64,000 bases of DNA, from contig NC_064043.1 in the NCBI RefSeq assembly GCF_932526225.1, positions 13,266,085-13,330,084 on the forward strand, written 5' to 3'. The DNA comes from Nematostella vectensis (taxonomy: Eukaryota; Cnidaria; Anthozoa; Actiniaria; Edwardsiidae). Below the pieces are notes generated by a model. It had not been told where the DNA came from, did no database searches, and worked only from the letters and a program-made list of their open reading frames with translations. Below, piece after piece: positions 37,301 to 49,679 of the stretch; within the stretch, counting starts at the first letter, position 1; each line of letters starts with the position of its first letter. The translations under genes and the position numbers were made by a program.

Positions 37301-40300
37301 TCAACTGCCTAACGATGAAAAATATAAACCTACCCGGTTGGCCATATTAGGTCATGGTGCAGTACACATATCTGATGGACCTTGCGGCCACAGTCGATAC
37401 ACTCTACAAAGCTAAACAATAGAAAACAGCCCGTCAGTAAACAGAGAAGTATACACAGGAAATCACCCAAAAACAGACTTACGGCTCCACATCCAAGTGG
37501 TCATTTTTAAGCTTTACAAACTGGTCTTTAGGGATAAGGCTGAAAGCAAAGAAACAAGATTTTAGTTGAAACATCTGGGTACTGTTTGAATGCCTAAGCT
37601 ATGCCACTTCTGTGATATATAATAAACACCTATTTAAATATAACACCCATCACCTCCATTGCCCAAAAATGAGTGGAGATCGTCTACCTACCTCTGCTGC
37701 AAAGTGGGATCTTCACCAAGATTGACCATGTCACCTTGAATTTCATTGAAACATTTCTCACAGTAGTGAAACCTGCAAAAAGTGGTCATTTAATCATAAG
37801 GTCAAGCAAAATTTTGGTCATTTTCATCAATGGACAAATTTAAAGTAAATGACTGGAAAAGTGACTATTTCTTGCCTGTTCTGGTATGTGTAGTATGCAG
37901 TATCCCGCGTTATTGTGCACAACTGTTTGCCAAAGCAGCACAGAACTTGTGGGTGAAATACGTACTAAAAAGGAAAACAAAATATAAATCAGTTATCTTA
38001 TCACAACATTTGATTCCACATCACAGCTTCTGTGGAACTAAGAGGACCTAGCAATCTCTCAACAACACAGCATTTTTTCTCAAACTTACTTTTCTACCAC
38101 AGCAATATCCCAATAATTTCATCACTGGGTCTATTTCCGACTCAAATACTTCTGACAACTGAAAACAAAGAAGTATTTTATAGGTAAGTAACCTTTTTAG
38201 GTGCTCCATGTGCTATTTAAGAGAGTCACTGTATATGGAAACAAATCTGAGTACTAGAAGTCTTCAAAACATACATACCTTTGTACAATATTTATAAACT
38301 CTGGAGGTTTTTCGATTATACAACCATGCATTATCGAACATCAACCATACATCATCGCAGTACTGGGAAGACAAAGTTACAAATACAATTTTATAATAGC
38401 AGCTTAAGCAGTACAGAGCATGATGACTTTTGTGAATGTACTCTCCCTATATATGTAACTACCAGGAATATTGGTATCTCATAATAATCATGACCTGTTC
38501 GCTAATCCAAAATGTTCTTTTCTTTCAAAACAATTAGGCTAAGTTCAAACATGGTATTATCCATGAGCCATATTCAATGCAAATTCATGCAAATGAATCG
38601 AGTCGCTTGTTTCAATCTTCATTTGCATTGAATACGGCTCATGGATAATACAACGTTTGAACTTAGCCTTAGCTAATATTGTTTTTAGGCTGATTAGATA
38701 ACAATTAGTTGCCTCACAACATCATCCATAGAGCAAGATAATGTTAGTGAAATGGCAGAGAAGTGGAAGAAACTGGGCTTACCTCCCAAGGATTCTTGTA
38801 CTGCCCATTGTCAAGTTTCCGCTTGATTGTGGAGAGATCCATTGGGTTTCTCACAATCTCAAAGTAATCCTACAGGACACAGACAGTGTGAGTTAGTAAT
38901 GAAGCGATACAAGCAATGAATAGCTAAATGGACTTGTTTTCAAGTGGAGAAAAACTAGACAGACATTTGGACTCTCCTTTCCCAGGGCTCTAAAACTCAG
39001 CTACAGCTACAGGCCAAGCTAACTGAGATCAGGGATACTCACATTCTGAAAGAGAGAAAGGCTGATCTCAAGACATATAAGGGAATATAATCGAACTCAG
39101 ATAAAACTCCACCATATGGCGAATATTCAATATTTAGTTTGTAGCATTTACAAGAATTCTCGCACTGGCATTTTGAATCATCTACAGTGAGGACATAGAA
39201 AGCGGGCCATGCTTAACAACTTTGACCAATAAGATTCAGGTTCAACACCGTAAACATTTTGGAAAAAAGTTCAAGCCAGTCAGGTTAGGGTGTTTTCACA
39301 CTCAATCGACAGACAAAAATAGAAAAGTAAACATTCTGAGAGGACTATTTTCAATATACACACTGTAATATGAATTATCTGGCAGAACTAAGGTATATTT
39401 CTGTGTATTGTGAATGAAAAAAAGACAAAACTCTAAAGCTCTCTTGACCAAAAAAGCTATAAGATAAGGCCTACACGGGCCCGTGTTCCCCACGGTTGAC
39501 TACACGCATGAGGTCAAATAAACAACGTCCAGAGTTTCTTATTGGCTGAACTTTTATTTTCAAAATGTTTACGGTGTTCAAGCCGAATCTGATTGGTCAA
39601 AGGATGCTTTCTGTGTCCTCACTGTAACATCCCTAAACTAAAAAAAAAAATATAAAAAAAAAACAGACTGGTGCCTATTTTGGAAAGGGATACTTTTTAA
39701 GCTTTCCTCAACACATTTCATTATTGACTGAAAGACAAGTTTGTTTTCATGAACTCTTTGAATTTTATCAGACATTAACACATCTGTTGCTGTTTGTTTA
39801 TATGTGAATCTGATAATCATTGGGAAGTTTATTGCTCATTTATTTTTTTATAATAAAGTATAATACACACCAAGCAGCCAAGAAGCTTGGGGTCTACTGG
39901 GGACCTGAATGGCAGAGACTCTGGTTCCTGCTTGTACAGTTTCTCTAAAGTTGGCATCAAAGCCAGACGCAGCTCCTCTGGGAGAAACACTGGAATACAA
40001 TGAATAGATTGGACTAAGTATCTCTGTCAATAGTCACAGTTGTTTGCCCCAAGAAGAAAAAGCAATTTCCACTGTTTTACTCACAATCCCTTTGGCATTT
40101 TAAATGAAAGAATTGCATAATTCTAACATAAATCAATGTTTTTAAGTACTTTCTCCATAAATGCAAAGACCAAAAAAGGAATGGCTAACCCCACCACACA
40201 TGCAACACCACTTCGGTCTAGATGCGTGATTTATGCTAAGGATACTTATCACACAAAACTTGAAAAAGTGAATAAAGTGTAACAATTATTCTTAGGACAA

Positions 40301-43300
40301 GAGTTATAGCCAAATTTATTGTTGCACAACCTTGGCAAATCCTTGTATCGTTTGGGAATAGCATGTTGCGTCATAAACCACTAACTGCACATGGCAAGGG
40401 CATTGGTTGGTCACAGTGGTATGATTAACTACGTGCTATTTCCAGACAAGAAACGGATTTGAATTCTAAGTAGTTGTGCAAGAATGAATATGCTAACAAC
40501 ATTGTCTTCTCGTCCAGTCTGCAAAAGAAGGGCAACTCTCCCATGGTCATCTTTATCATTAGATGTCTCAAAAACCCACCTTTTCTGAATGGAAACCTGA
40601 CTGTTCCTGCGATAGGAAGGGCAGGGCTAGAGGTGGTATGGGGTGAAGCAGATTGAGTGACAGCTTGGCTAGCAGGTGCCATGGTGATCACAGGCTTCAC
40701 ATCCTCCTCTGTCTTTACCACTGGCTGAGCAGTACCCTGGGCAGGGGAAGGTGAACTTTGTGCTTGACTTGGATCAGAATACTGTTTACAAGAGAAGAGC
40801 AATGAGTTTTCTGTTGCCCCTCCAAATGTTGGATGGTATTTTGATTATAGACCTAAAATCAATCAATCACTATATTTGCAATACATGATGTGCAAGTATG
40901 CAGTATCTGTGTATTGTAGTACATTTCATGTAATGTTAAATAAAGGTTTAAAGGAAAGCAATGGAATTGGTATACATTTTGTGGAATTGCCACAAAATGT
41001 TTAAATTACATAAATGGATTCAATTCTCATGTAATAGCAATTTCTCTATTGTCAGCAGTTAACTGTATCCATTTGTTATTTCCTTCGAATTAATAACACT
41101 ATGGAATAGTGCTTAAATCCAATGATATTCCTATTGGCACTTACAAAAAAATCAAATAAGAAATTAAGAACAGGAAAATTATGGTGGCTGCTTGAAAAGG
41201 AAGTATAAAACCAGCATTATCGGACTTCAGTGAGTAGCATTTTAAGCATTTTGAACCATGCTGGCATGGCAAAAACTTACAGATTTCTGGTTCTTTTGAG
41301 GCTGTGAGGTGCTTGAAGCAGACTCAGACACTGGAGTTATGCCTTGTTTCTCAATGGTATCGGGCTTGCCCATACTTGATGCTGGTCTTTGTGGACTCGG
41401 TGACGGCACTGCACCTTTGCCTGTGCTTGGTTTGGGTGACTGAGGATAGCTGGGCTTTTCACTGGACATCGACTGGGGTGTTGCTGGTGAAGGCATTTGA
41501 TTCTTGCCTTGCCCTTGGCCTGTAAGTGACTGGGTGTTATTTTGGCCGCCAGTCATCGACTGAGATGATTGAGGTGGCATTTGAGACTGCTGTTGCTGCT
41601 GCTGCTGGAGTAACTGCTGCTGTTGGTGTTGCTGCTGCTGAAGCTGTTGTTGAGCAGAAATCTGATGCTGTTGTGGTTGTTGTTGCTGACTTGACATGCT
41701 GCTCTGCAGTTGAGGCGCTGAGGCTGTCGGCATGCCAGCCATGGAGCATGGTGGCTGGGGCGATAACTGGGAGAGGAGATCACTAAAGTTGGACTGTGCT
41801 TGTGTCTGGGGCTGCTGTCGATGTTGCTGTGCAGCCTCAACCGCTGCCACTTGTGCCGACCTTAGCGTTTGTGAAGCAGATGGATCACCATTCATTTGAT
41901 GAAATGGAGCTAAAACAAAACCAAAATAAGATGACTTAACAGGGTTGTCCTTGTTTCCATGTTTCTTGAACAAGAAGAGGTAACAAAAGCATGATCAAGA
42001 TAAATCAAAAGGCAAGACCCTTTCCAAGTCGTTGATACTATGGATCAAGACAGCCTTCTTGTGATGTAATAGTACCACCATGCATGCATCCTACGTAAAC
42101 CACAATGGCAACTTCGATTTTCAACACACCTTGATTTTGTCCAACTTGAGGTGCCGCAGTTGTTCTCATTTGAGCAAGCAATCTTCTTTGGCGCTTTTCT
42201 TCTAATTCTTTTTGGATCTTGTAGATCTTTTCAGCCAACAAGTGATAATATTCCTCCTACAAACACACATACACACAAATACATTAATTTTTTACTATAA
42301 AAAAAGTCGCATGGAAAATAGAATATAAGAGGGGAAGCACATCTTGCACAAAGTAAGAAAGCATGAGCTCACCTTACAGTTGGCTGTCTCATACATGTCA
42401 CCTTCTACCTTCCGTGCATAATTTAATAGATTGCACATCCGCTTGTCTCTCATAGCAGTGGGATCATTGACAGGAGTGGGAAATATTGCTGTCACACTGG
42501 TAAAAAAAAGTAAAACATTTTCAATATCTAGCAATGTGGTACTAACAGGTGAAAAGTTTAACAGGTTTATATAGCAGTAAAAAAATGTGCTGGTCCTAGA
42601 AAACTTACAGCTTGTGCACAAGATGTGTTCTAAGGTCCTGCGTGACATGGCTGTGCCACTCCTTAGGTCCACGGTTAGCAGCACTGCCGGTGCTAGGAAA
42701 CAAATCAATCATGAGAACAGACACAAGAAAAAGCACTGGGGGAATAACAAGAAGCATTTGGCCTGTGTTGATGGTTGCACAGCAAAAATACCTCGATGTC
42801 CCAGATGTTGTTTCTCCAAATGACCTGTTGCCACCCATTCCTATAACAGAGAAGTACGTTTTAACAGCTACCAGGGGGAACTACTGGTTAGATATTTATT
42901 ATCATTATGTTAATAATCTACAAAAAGAAAAAAGAGAAAGAAAGTTTTCTTTTCAATTTACAATGATAAATCATTACAAATAAACTTGTTGTTACTTTAA
43001 TATGTTTTTATCTGTTGCACTTGGATAAGCTACTGGTATCTTTTTTACCATTTCTTCTCATAGATAAAAGTTTCTTTTCTTTCTTTTGAGAAAATAACTG
43101 ATGAGATTTGCACCCCATAAACAAATTATTTCTGGCTCAGACACATACCCATAGATCCAAAGTTGGGAGCACCATTACTGCCACTGTAGTTCAGGCCCAG
43201 AGCTTGGTAAGCTCTCTGCATACCCACATTGGCTGGAATAGAAAAGTTCACACTCAACAGGAATACAAACAACAAAAAACCTATAGGTTGTTAACTGGTT

Positions 43301-46300
43301 TCAGTGATCAAATGCCCTTGCAATAAAAATAACAATAATAATTTGGGAGCCCTACCTTGGCTTATCCTCCTATCTGATGCATGCTTCAAAGGGAGACAAA
43401 CAGGGCAATCTTGTCTCATACAGTTTTTCCAATGAGATATTATCTGACGTGAAGAGGCACAGTGGGCGACTGCATAAAAAATCAAACAGAATAATTAAAG
43501 AATGTCGATCAACTTCTTCTTTCTTATTGTTTATCACTGAAAATACAGCAGTTTATTCACATGGAAACTCCAAAATAACAATCTACAATTAAAGTCTGAT
43601 ATGATGTTTACAATATTTGATTAAAAATATCTTGGCTACACCCTTAAAAAAGCCGATGGAAATGGATACTTGTGTGAAGCGCCATTAAGTGGGAGCATAA
43701 AATGGTGGCGTCATTTGCCTTTTTTTTAATCCAAACCAACTCTATAAATAACAGTCTTCATTTATTTGATACAGAGGAAAACGCTCCAAATTTGGAACAA
43801 TATACACCTATTCCAAATAAAGTTGCACTCAGAGATCCTATGCAGTTTGAACACTGCAGTGACCTGCAGAGCTTAATGGCTATCAAATAAATAAGCAAAT
43901 AGGCAAAAAATAAAACCAAATCCAGGCTTCAAAAGCTGTAGCAAATTCTTGTTTATGCTACTGTGAACTTTCGTATGGCTTTCAGATACCAAGCCTCAGA
44001 AATTTATATACTACGAATGAAGCACTGCATGTTAGGATACATTGATTTCTGAGTGCAATGCTATTTCAAATAGGCGTATCAATATATTCCACTGACATAT
44101 GAACCTGAAGCTAGAAAAGTCTTTAGTCACCATTGTTACCAATATGCACAATTTCTAATCAATTCAAATCTTATTTCGTTTTGCTAATTTGGCTAAAAGT
44201 AAAAGATCAACCTTTTCTGGAATTTTCCAGAGTTTGAAAATTAGAATATAACTTCTCCACTATCATCAACATGGTTTCTACAGCCAAAAAATGTAAGACC
44301 TATTTAAGAATTTTTTTAAGAACTTCAATATTAAAAACCATGTGAATTTGAACAAATACAACACTTAGTCAGTAACAACCAAAATAAATCGATCATAGCA
44401 TAATCTTTGCTAGAAATTCTAAGCAATTATCTGGGATGTGAAAAGAAAAGAGAAAAAAGACGATTTAAGACCATAATCAAACTTTTTCCAAAATCTAAGC
44501 CTTTCTAGGCCTTAAAACATTGAATAACATTTAAGAATTTTAAGGACCCACTTGAACCAGGTTGGTCCAGGTTTTACCAATAGATTGTGCTGGTGTTGGA
44601 CATTTTCTTGAACATTGTTAACAGGTTGATGGTCATTTAAATGGAAGCGGCACAGACATCATTGATTGCTCTTTTTAACGAGCCCCCTCAAAGCTCCTCC
44701 AGGACATAAACAAAACTGTGTGATTCACACCATGATGGTTTACAGGATAAAGACTTGAATAAAAGAAATCTTAAATCACTCATATGCAAGTGAACATGTG
44801 AACCAAGTGAGCCATTTGAATACGAATGGTATGTAATAAGCTGTATTTTCTACCTTGGCATGTCTTGCCCGCTGTACAGGTTGTCATGTGGTTGAGCACA
44901 TTCTTCATGGTTCTGCAATGTGGCAAATTACATGACTTCATCTCTCCATTGGCTGCTTGCTGTTCGCGCCGTTGACACTTGTGTGCATGCAGGAGTAAGA
45001 CCAGCTGCTGTTGAATTAGACGTCGCTTTTCAGGGTCTGCCGTGGGAGGCTGGGATGCAGCCACTGCGTTGACGGCAGCAGCAGCTGCTGCAGTACCTGG
45101 AAGTGGGGACCCCTGCAGAAATAAAACATGGTAAATACTGTGTTGTTATAGCAGGTGTAAACACTGGTAATTACTTGAATCTTTGAGCAAAATTATGTTA
45201 ACCATTGTTTGAAACATACCATATTTGCCCATTTGTTTGAAGAATACCATACTACATATAGTGTCCAAAGAAAACAAGTACATAAAGGTATCCATGCAAT
45301 GATAAATAAATTAGGTTCAAACTCTTTTAAATGCTTTGTTTAGATGCAACTTGAACAGCCTTTTAGCAGTTTTTGTCTAAAAATAGAGCTTTAATCGAGT
45401 TAATTCCTAAATTTTACATCCTGTTACTCTAAAAAAAAACATGAAAAAAAAATATTCAACAATATAAAACCCAAAAGCTCAATTTTCATTCCAGAGCAGT
45501 GGGAAATATTATTGTGATTTGTTTAACTTATGAAGAGAGGATAGTGTTTGCCTTTGATGTTAAGACTAAGCATATAACCCTACTTACTAAAGGAATGCCT
45601 AACAATGACCAAATGCACTTCACGATCAAGACAATCAAGATCCCTCACAAACTTTAAGGACTAACTGATGCACTAACAGTAAGTTATTTTGCAAATAAAA
45701 ACATGTTTAAAGTAGAGAGTATACAACAATATGTAGTAGAGGCATGCTCAAGGTGGTGTATAACTTATTACCTAACTTTTTAAAGCACCTTAATGACTAG
45801 AATTACTTCACAAAAAAGTAAAAGAGGATTTAGGGAAAACTATGCATTTATTTTTATTATAATCATTGTGACAGCGTGGTAAAATCTACCTTTATTTCTG
45901 TGAGCAATGCACTTGAAATGTTTCTTCAGCATTTTATCTCATAAAAACTAATTTAAGATTATTAGACTCCTTAAAGGGAATTGAATATGAAAGTTAAATA
46001 ACCATGAAAAAAAAAAACGGAACATAGACAATCTAATCGATTTCATCACATAAAAGAAAAAAACACAAGTGTAAAAACCATCTCTAAACTCCAAAAATTA
46101 TACAACTCGGCAAATGATTTTTGAGAATGATTTACGAATATTATAATAAATGGAAAATATTAGAGTATTTCTAAGTGTTACGGAAAAGCTTTTGCCGCCA
46201 AACAACCCCGTTCACGGCCCAAAACAACAAGAAACCACTGAAACGTTAGGGTCCATGTGACGAGAATGCTAGCTCCCAAATGGCAACATGGACTTGACAG

Positions 46301-47503
46301 AAAAACAACGAATTCCTCTAGAAAACAATTCCCGATCAAAACTTTGAGATCGTAGAACTTCACTTGCTCTTAAAATAGGCAACTAAATAGCTTTCAACAT
46401 ATAGACATGAGTTTTTTTAGTCCATTTGGGCAAGCGCCAAACGCTTCTGTTACTACTAGTATTTTTTCACCGCGAGGAGGAAAAGACACGAATACAAATG
46501 TTAATATCGCGTACCTGACTTCCTTGAATTGATCTTGGCGAATCAAGGCTTCCATTTAATCCCTGTGCTGTAAATAAGTTCGGTTCCATTTTTATCGATA
46601 AAGGATCTGTCTGTATTTGGTTCAAATTGTTCGAAAAAGGACTCGAAGACGGACCCGAAGAAGCATTCATGTTCAAAGCCATAGAGTTCGCTGTGCGTCC
46701 GCCATACGAAGTCGGCCCATTACGTTGAACTGAATTCATAGTTTTTAATGTGTTTCTCGCTGCAGATCCGTTCAATGAAGCCATTGAAGGACTAGCAGTA
46801 CTCATCGTTCCACTATCTAGGGCATTATATGGCCCGGACGAAAAGCTATATGCCAAACTAGTTTGTTGCATCGACGAATGGGAGTTCATTGTTGACAGTG
46901 GCGCGGAGTTAACCGGAGGACCAGCAGGACTCATACCCATCGAAGAAAGATGATGCTCGCTTGTGAGCGGGGTCGCAGGAGTCGGTGTTCCTGATGTACT
47001 AACAGGCATAGACGGAGGAGAAGATATAGACTGACTGATCGCAGGGGATTTGGCAGTAGTAAGAGTTGTCAGTGAAGGTGAATGGGGACTCGAGATGCCA
47101 GATGAGCTTGCAGTTGATGTAAGCCCCGTGCTCGCTGCACTTGACAGTACATGGGAATTTGTCTGTAAGATTTGTTGTAAACTCGAAGTTGTGGTAGCCA
47201 CATCAGCTGATTCACCATTTGTAAGTCCTTCGGGACTGTCTAACGACCCTGAGCCCATTAATTCCTCTGGTAAATTCTGCTCCAAGTCATCCAAAAATTT
47301 TCCAATGTCTGCGAAGAGAAGCAAAGGCTTGCTAAGTTCCGCGAAAATACAGTGAAATTACAGATCATTGTTGCAAAGAAAGCTCCATCTAGGTTGGTTA
47401 GAAGTTACTTCTAGATGTTCTTACCTGCATTTTCAGTTGGAGTATCCGGCGTGCCCAATTTTTGCCGTTTATTCGGTGGTCCGTCCACCAGTTGATCGGC
47501 CAT
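31301..47503 (-). CDS. CREBBP: CBP/p300 histone acetyltransferase and coactivator (complete, 27 exons)
   Basis: Exons in order: 47503-47425, 47308-46515, 45112-44854, 43469-43356, 43232-43149, 42840-42792, 42692-42609, 42496-42373, 42256-42130, 41909-41281, 40781-40580, 39989-39871, 38869-38783, 38362-38279, 38158-38090, 37964-37876, 37772-37692, 37539-37483, 37411-37334, 36941-36874, 36770-36626, 36545-36285, 35825-35660, 35521-35354, 35286-35119, 34232-33963, 33772-31301. All phases agree; 6927 nt, 2308 aa (human 2414-2442). Domains: TAZ1 about 315-405, KIX about 469-548, bromodomain about 850-960, RING/PHD about 970-1070, HAT about 1085-1450 ([34 protein letters not shown]), Lys-rich loop in exon 25, ZZ about 1455-1505, TAZ2 about 1525-1610, NCBD about 1850-1900 ([18 protein letters not shown]), then Gln/Met-rich tail. 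It acetylates histones H3/H4 and many factors at enhancers. One ancestral gene likely serves for both vertebrate paralogues. The intron after exon 16 has a GC donor. Confidence 0.97.
34376..35073. mobile_element. Degenerate DNA transposon in a CBP intron
   Basis: The left end has GCGTATAATGCGCAC and, inverted nearby, GTGTGCATTATACGC. The right end has GTGTGCATTATACGCCGGTA. These are terminal and subterminal inverted repeats with considerable divergence, enclosing about 700 bp without a transposase. It lies in the intron between exons 35286-35119 and 34232-33963. Confidence 0.55.
38537..38668. mobile_element. Harbinger-like MITE, complete
   Basis: 132 bp with inverted repeats of about 47 bp (GGCTAAGTTCAAAC ... 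GTTTGAACTTAGCC), flanked by TTA at 38534-38536 and 38669-38671. A TWA target duplication is typical of PIF/Harbinger. A truncated relative lies at 1892. It sits in the CBP intron between exons 38869-38783 and 38362-38279. Confidence 0.8.
39185..39624. mobile_element. 440-bp Tc1/mariner-type MITE in a CBP intron
   Basis: The ends CAGTGAGGACATAGAAAGC and GCTTTCTGTGTCCTCACTG are inverted repeats flanked by TA on both sides. Inner arms extend the pairing (AAACATTTTGG near 39253 with its complement near 39563). Confidence 0.75.
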
Positions 47504-49670
47504 TACTACACGGTACAATACAAACCCCACTACAGAAAAACGACTTGTTGATCATACATAGTCATCGCCTGAAAACGGGCAGACTAACGGATCCCCTGAA
47601 AGCAAAACCAGCAGAGGAAGTTAGCATCTCACCAAATCAATCGTTTGTGGGAGACAAACAAGTGAATCGCAACACGTACGTTAAGTTTTGAGCAGAAGTA
47701 AAAACAAAAATCATGGCCGCTCACCATTGTCGTCCTCAGAGCGACATTATGACACACGAACTGCACAAAACGGCGCATAGAGGAGCTCCAAGCCTCTCCA
47801 AGCGGTCTTGAACGAAGATGCGATGATGTTACTTCCGAAATCCCTTCTTTGCCCAAGTTTAGGATCACAAAGTAGAACAGAAAAGTTGAAGCAAAAAGCG
47901 TTCCGAAATGTTCGCTCTGTCAATGCCGTGAAGCGCAACTAGCGACGGATCGGCAGCGCGGGGGGGCCCAACCCCAACTCGCAATGCATTGCGGCCTTTC
48001 CGATCACATTAGTATTCATAAATATTAATTTATGCGTGGGCACAGACAATAGGAAGCCTCGCTTCTGTGCTAATAGCCTCGCTTCCGTGCACGGAATACA
48101 TTAATAATCTCGATTTCATGCTTGATAGCCTCGTTTTCACGCTGTCCATCCTCGCTTTCACGCAATATTGTAGCCTCGTTCCCAAACCAAACAAAACCTA
48201 CTTGTCAATGAGTTTGTCGGTGTCGGTCGGGAAGTAGGGCCCAGGTTTCACTCGATTTACAAACGGATGTGTAGGCGACCACGCAAATGTGACACAAGTA
48301 ACAAAATCTACTCATGAATTATCACGAAAACGGGAAGACCTCGTAAAGAAATAAGTTTTAGTTCCGGTTATGTAATATTCAAAATGAATATGGGTGGTTT
48401 CGGAAACGGTATTTATTTTTTACAGTGTTTTCTAAATTGTTCTTTAAAATAGAATGGAATAGTTATTATCAAATTTGTAAGTTCTCTACAAATCAATATT
48501 TTCAATAATAGTTAAGGTTGTACCAAGGCCTATTTTTTCTCCTACGCACCCTGGTAGTTGGTAGTTGATTCTGAGTTCTAGGAAGGTATACTGGTCTTGT
48601 TGCGTGTCCCGCTCTAAGCCCGCCAAAACTGCCCATCCAGAAACATGCGGAGAAAGAAAATAACGCAAGTCACGTAAAGCACGAAAGTAATCAGAATCTT
48701 TTTAATGCCAATAAGCATAAGCCAAGTTCTTAAAAGCAACAAATCCAGTCTGCTCTTTTATGAGGCTCGACATCAGCTGGAAACCGAGCCTACTCTTTGT
48801 TGTGCCTATCTTAAGCTTTTATTTGTGTGTTTGTTGTTGTTTTACGAAAGTCGATATTCTTCTCGTGTCTCAGACACAGCAAGAGTTTGCACTTTGTTTC
48901 TAATGTCACGATCTTTTATATCGCCTAACGTTACTTCAATGCTTATAAACCTTTAGAATTTTTCAACCATTTCAAAATTTAGTTTCTAAATAAGCCACTG
49001 TAGTCGGCTACGATAACTCGAAATAGTAAAGGTATTCCTTCAATTTGTTTTCTCTACATTTTATTCCATTAACCTGAACTTCAGCAGAAGTGAAACTACT
49101 TACAGCAGAAGAGAAGCTACTTACAGCAGTGGTCTCCTAAGCTATTCAACGTTTCTCATGTTGTAGAGTTATATGTCTAATATGAGACATTATTTTCCCG
49201 ACATCAACCTAATGTAATTATAATTACCAAGAAGGCATATTGACATCTACCTGGAAAATGAAGTACAACCAGCTCAACATTTGGGATTTTCGAACTTGAA
49301 CTAATTCCAATCTCCAATGAAAGTTTGAGCGGTTACAGGAGTAAACGGCGAAGTCCAATATATAAACAAACATTGTTTTTGTACTTTTTCTGCACTTCAA
49401 GTGCAAAGTACTAAATCTGGTCCTCGTGGCTAAATTACACATGATAATAACGACAGGGCCAGTTAAAATCTTCATGTCTTATGACACATGCCAGCTCACT
49501 AGACTGTGTTATAAGGTTGGGCCAGATTCGCCAGATGTTCTTTACGTAGCAAGCATTGTGGGACATCAGCTGATAATACGTGGTATTATAAAATTGTGAT
49601 TAAAACTCAAATTGTGATTAAAATTAATTATGTTTAAAACTCACAATGATTACAGTTCCGTGTATGGTAT
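47504..49670. promoter_or_regulatory. CBP upstream region and intergenic DNA
   Basis: The stretch before the CBP start codon to about 48000 is relatively GC-rich around 47930-47995 and presumably holds the promoter and 5' UTR; no specific element could be fixed. From 48053 to 48190 there are six degenerate 20-30-bp units of the form AGCCTCGCTTCCGTGC. From 48200 to 49670 nothing codable was recognised. Confidence 0.45.
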
Positions 49671-49679
49671 GGTGTGTAT

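Noticed and set aside
48705-48956. 83-aa plus-strand frame with a hydrophobic stretch
   Set aside because: No splice support, no recognisable family and weak composition; probably chance.
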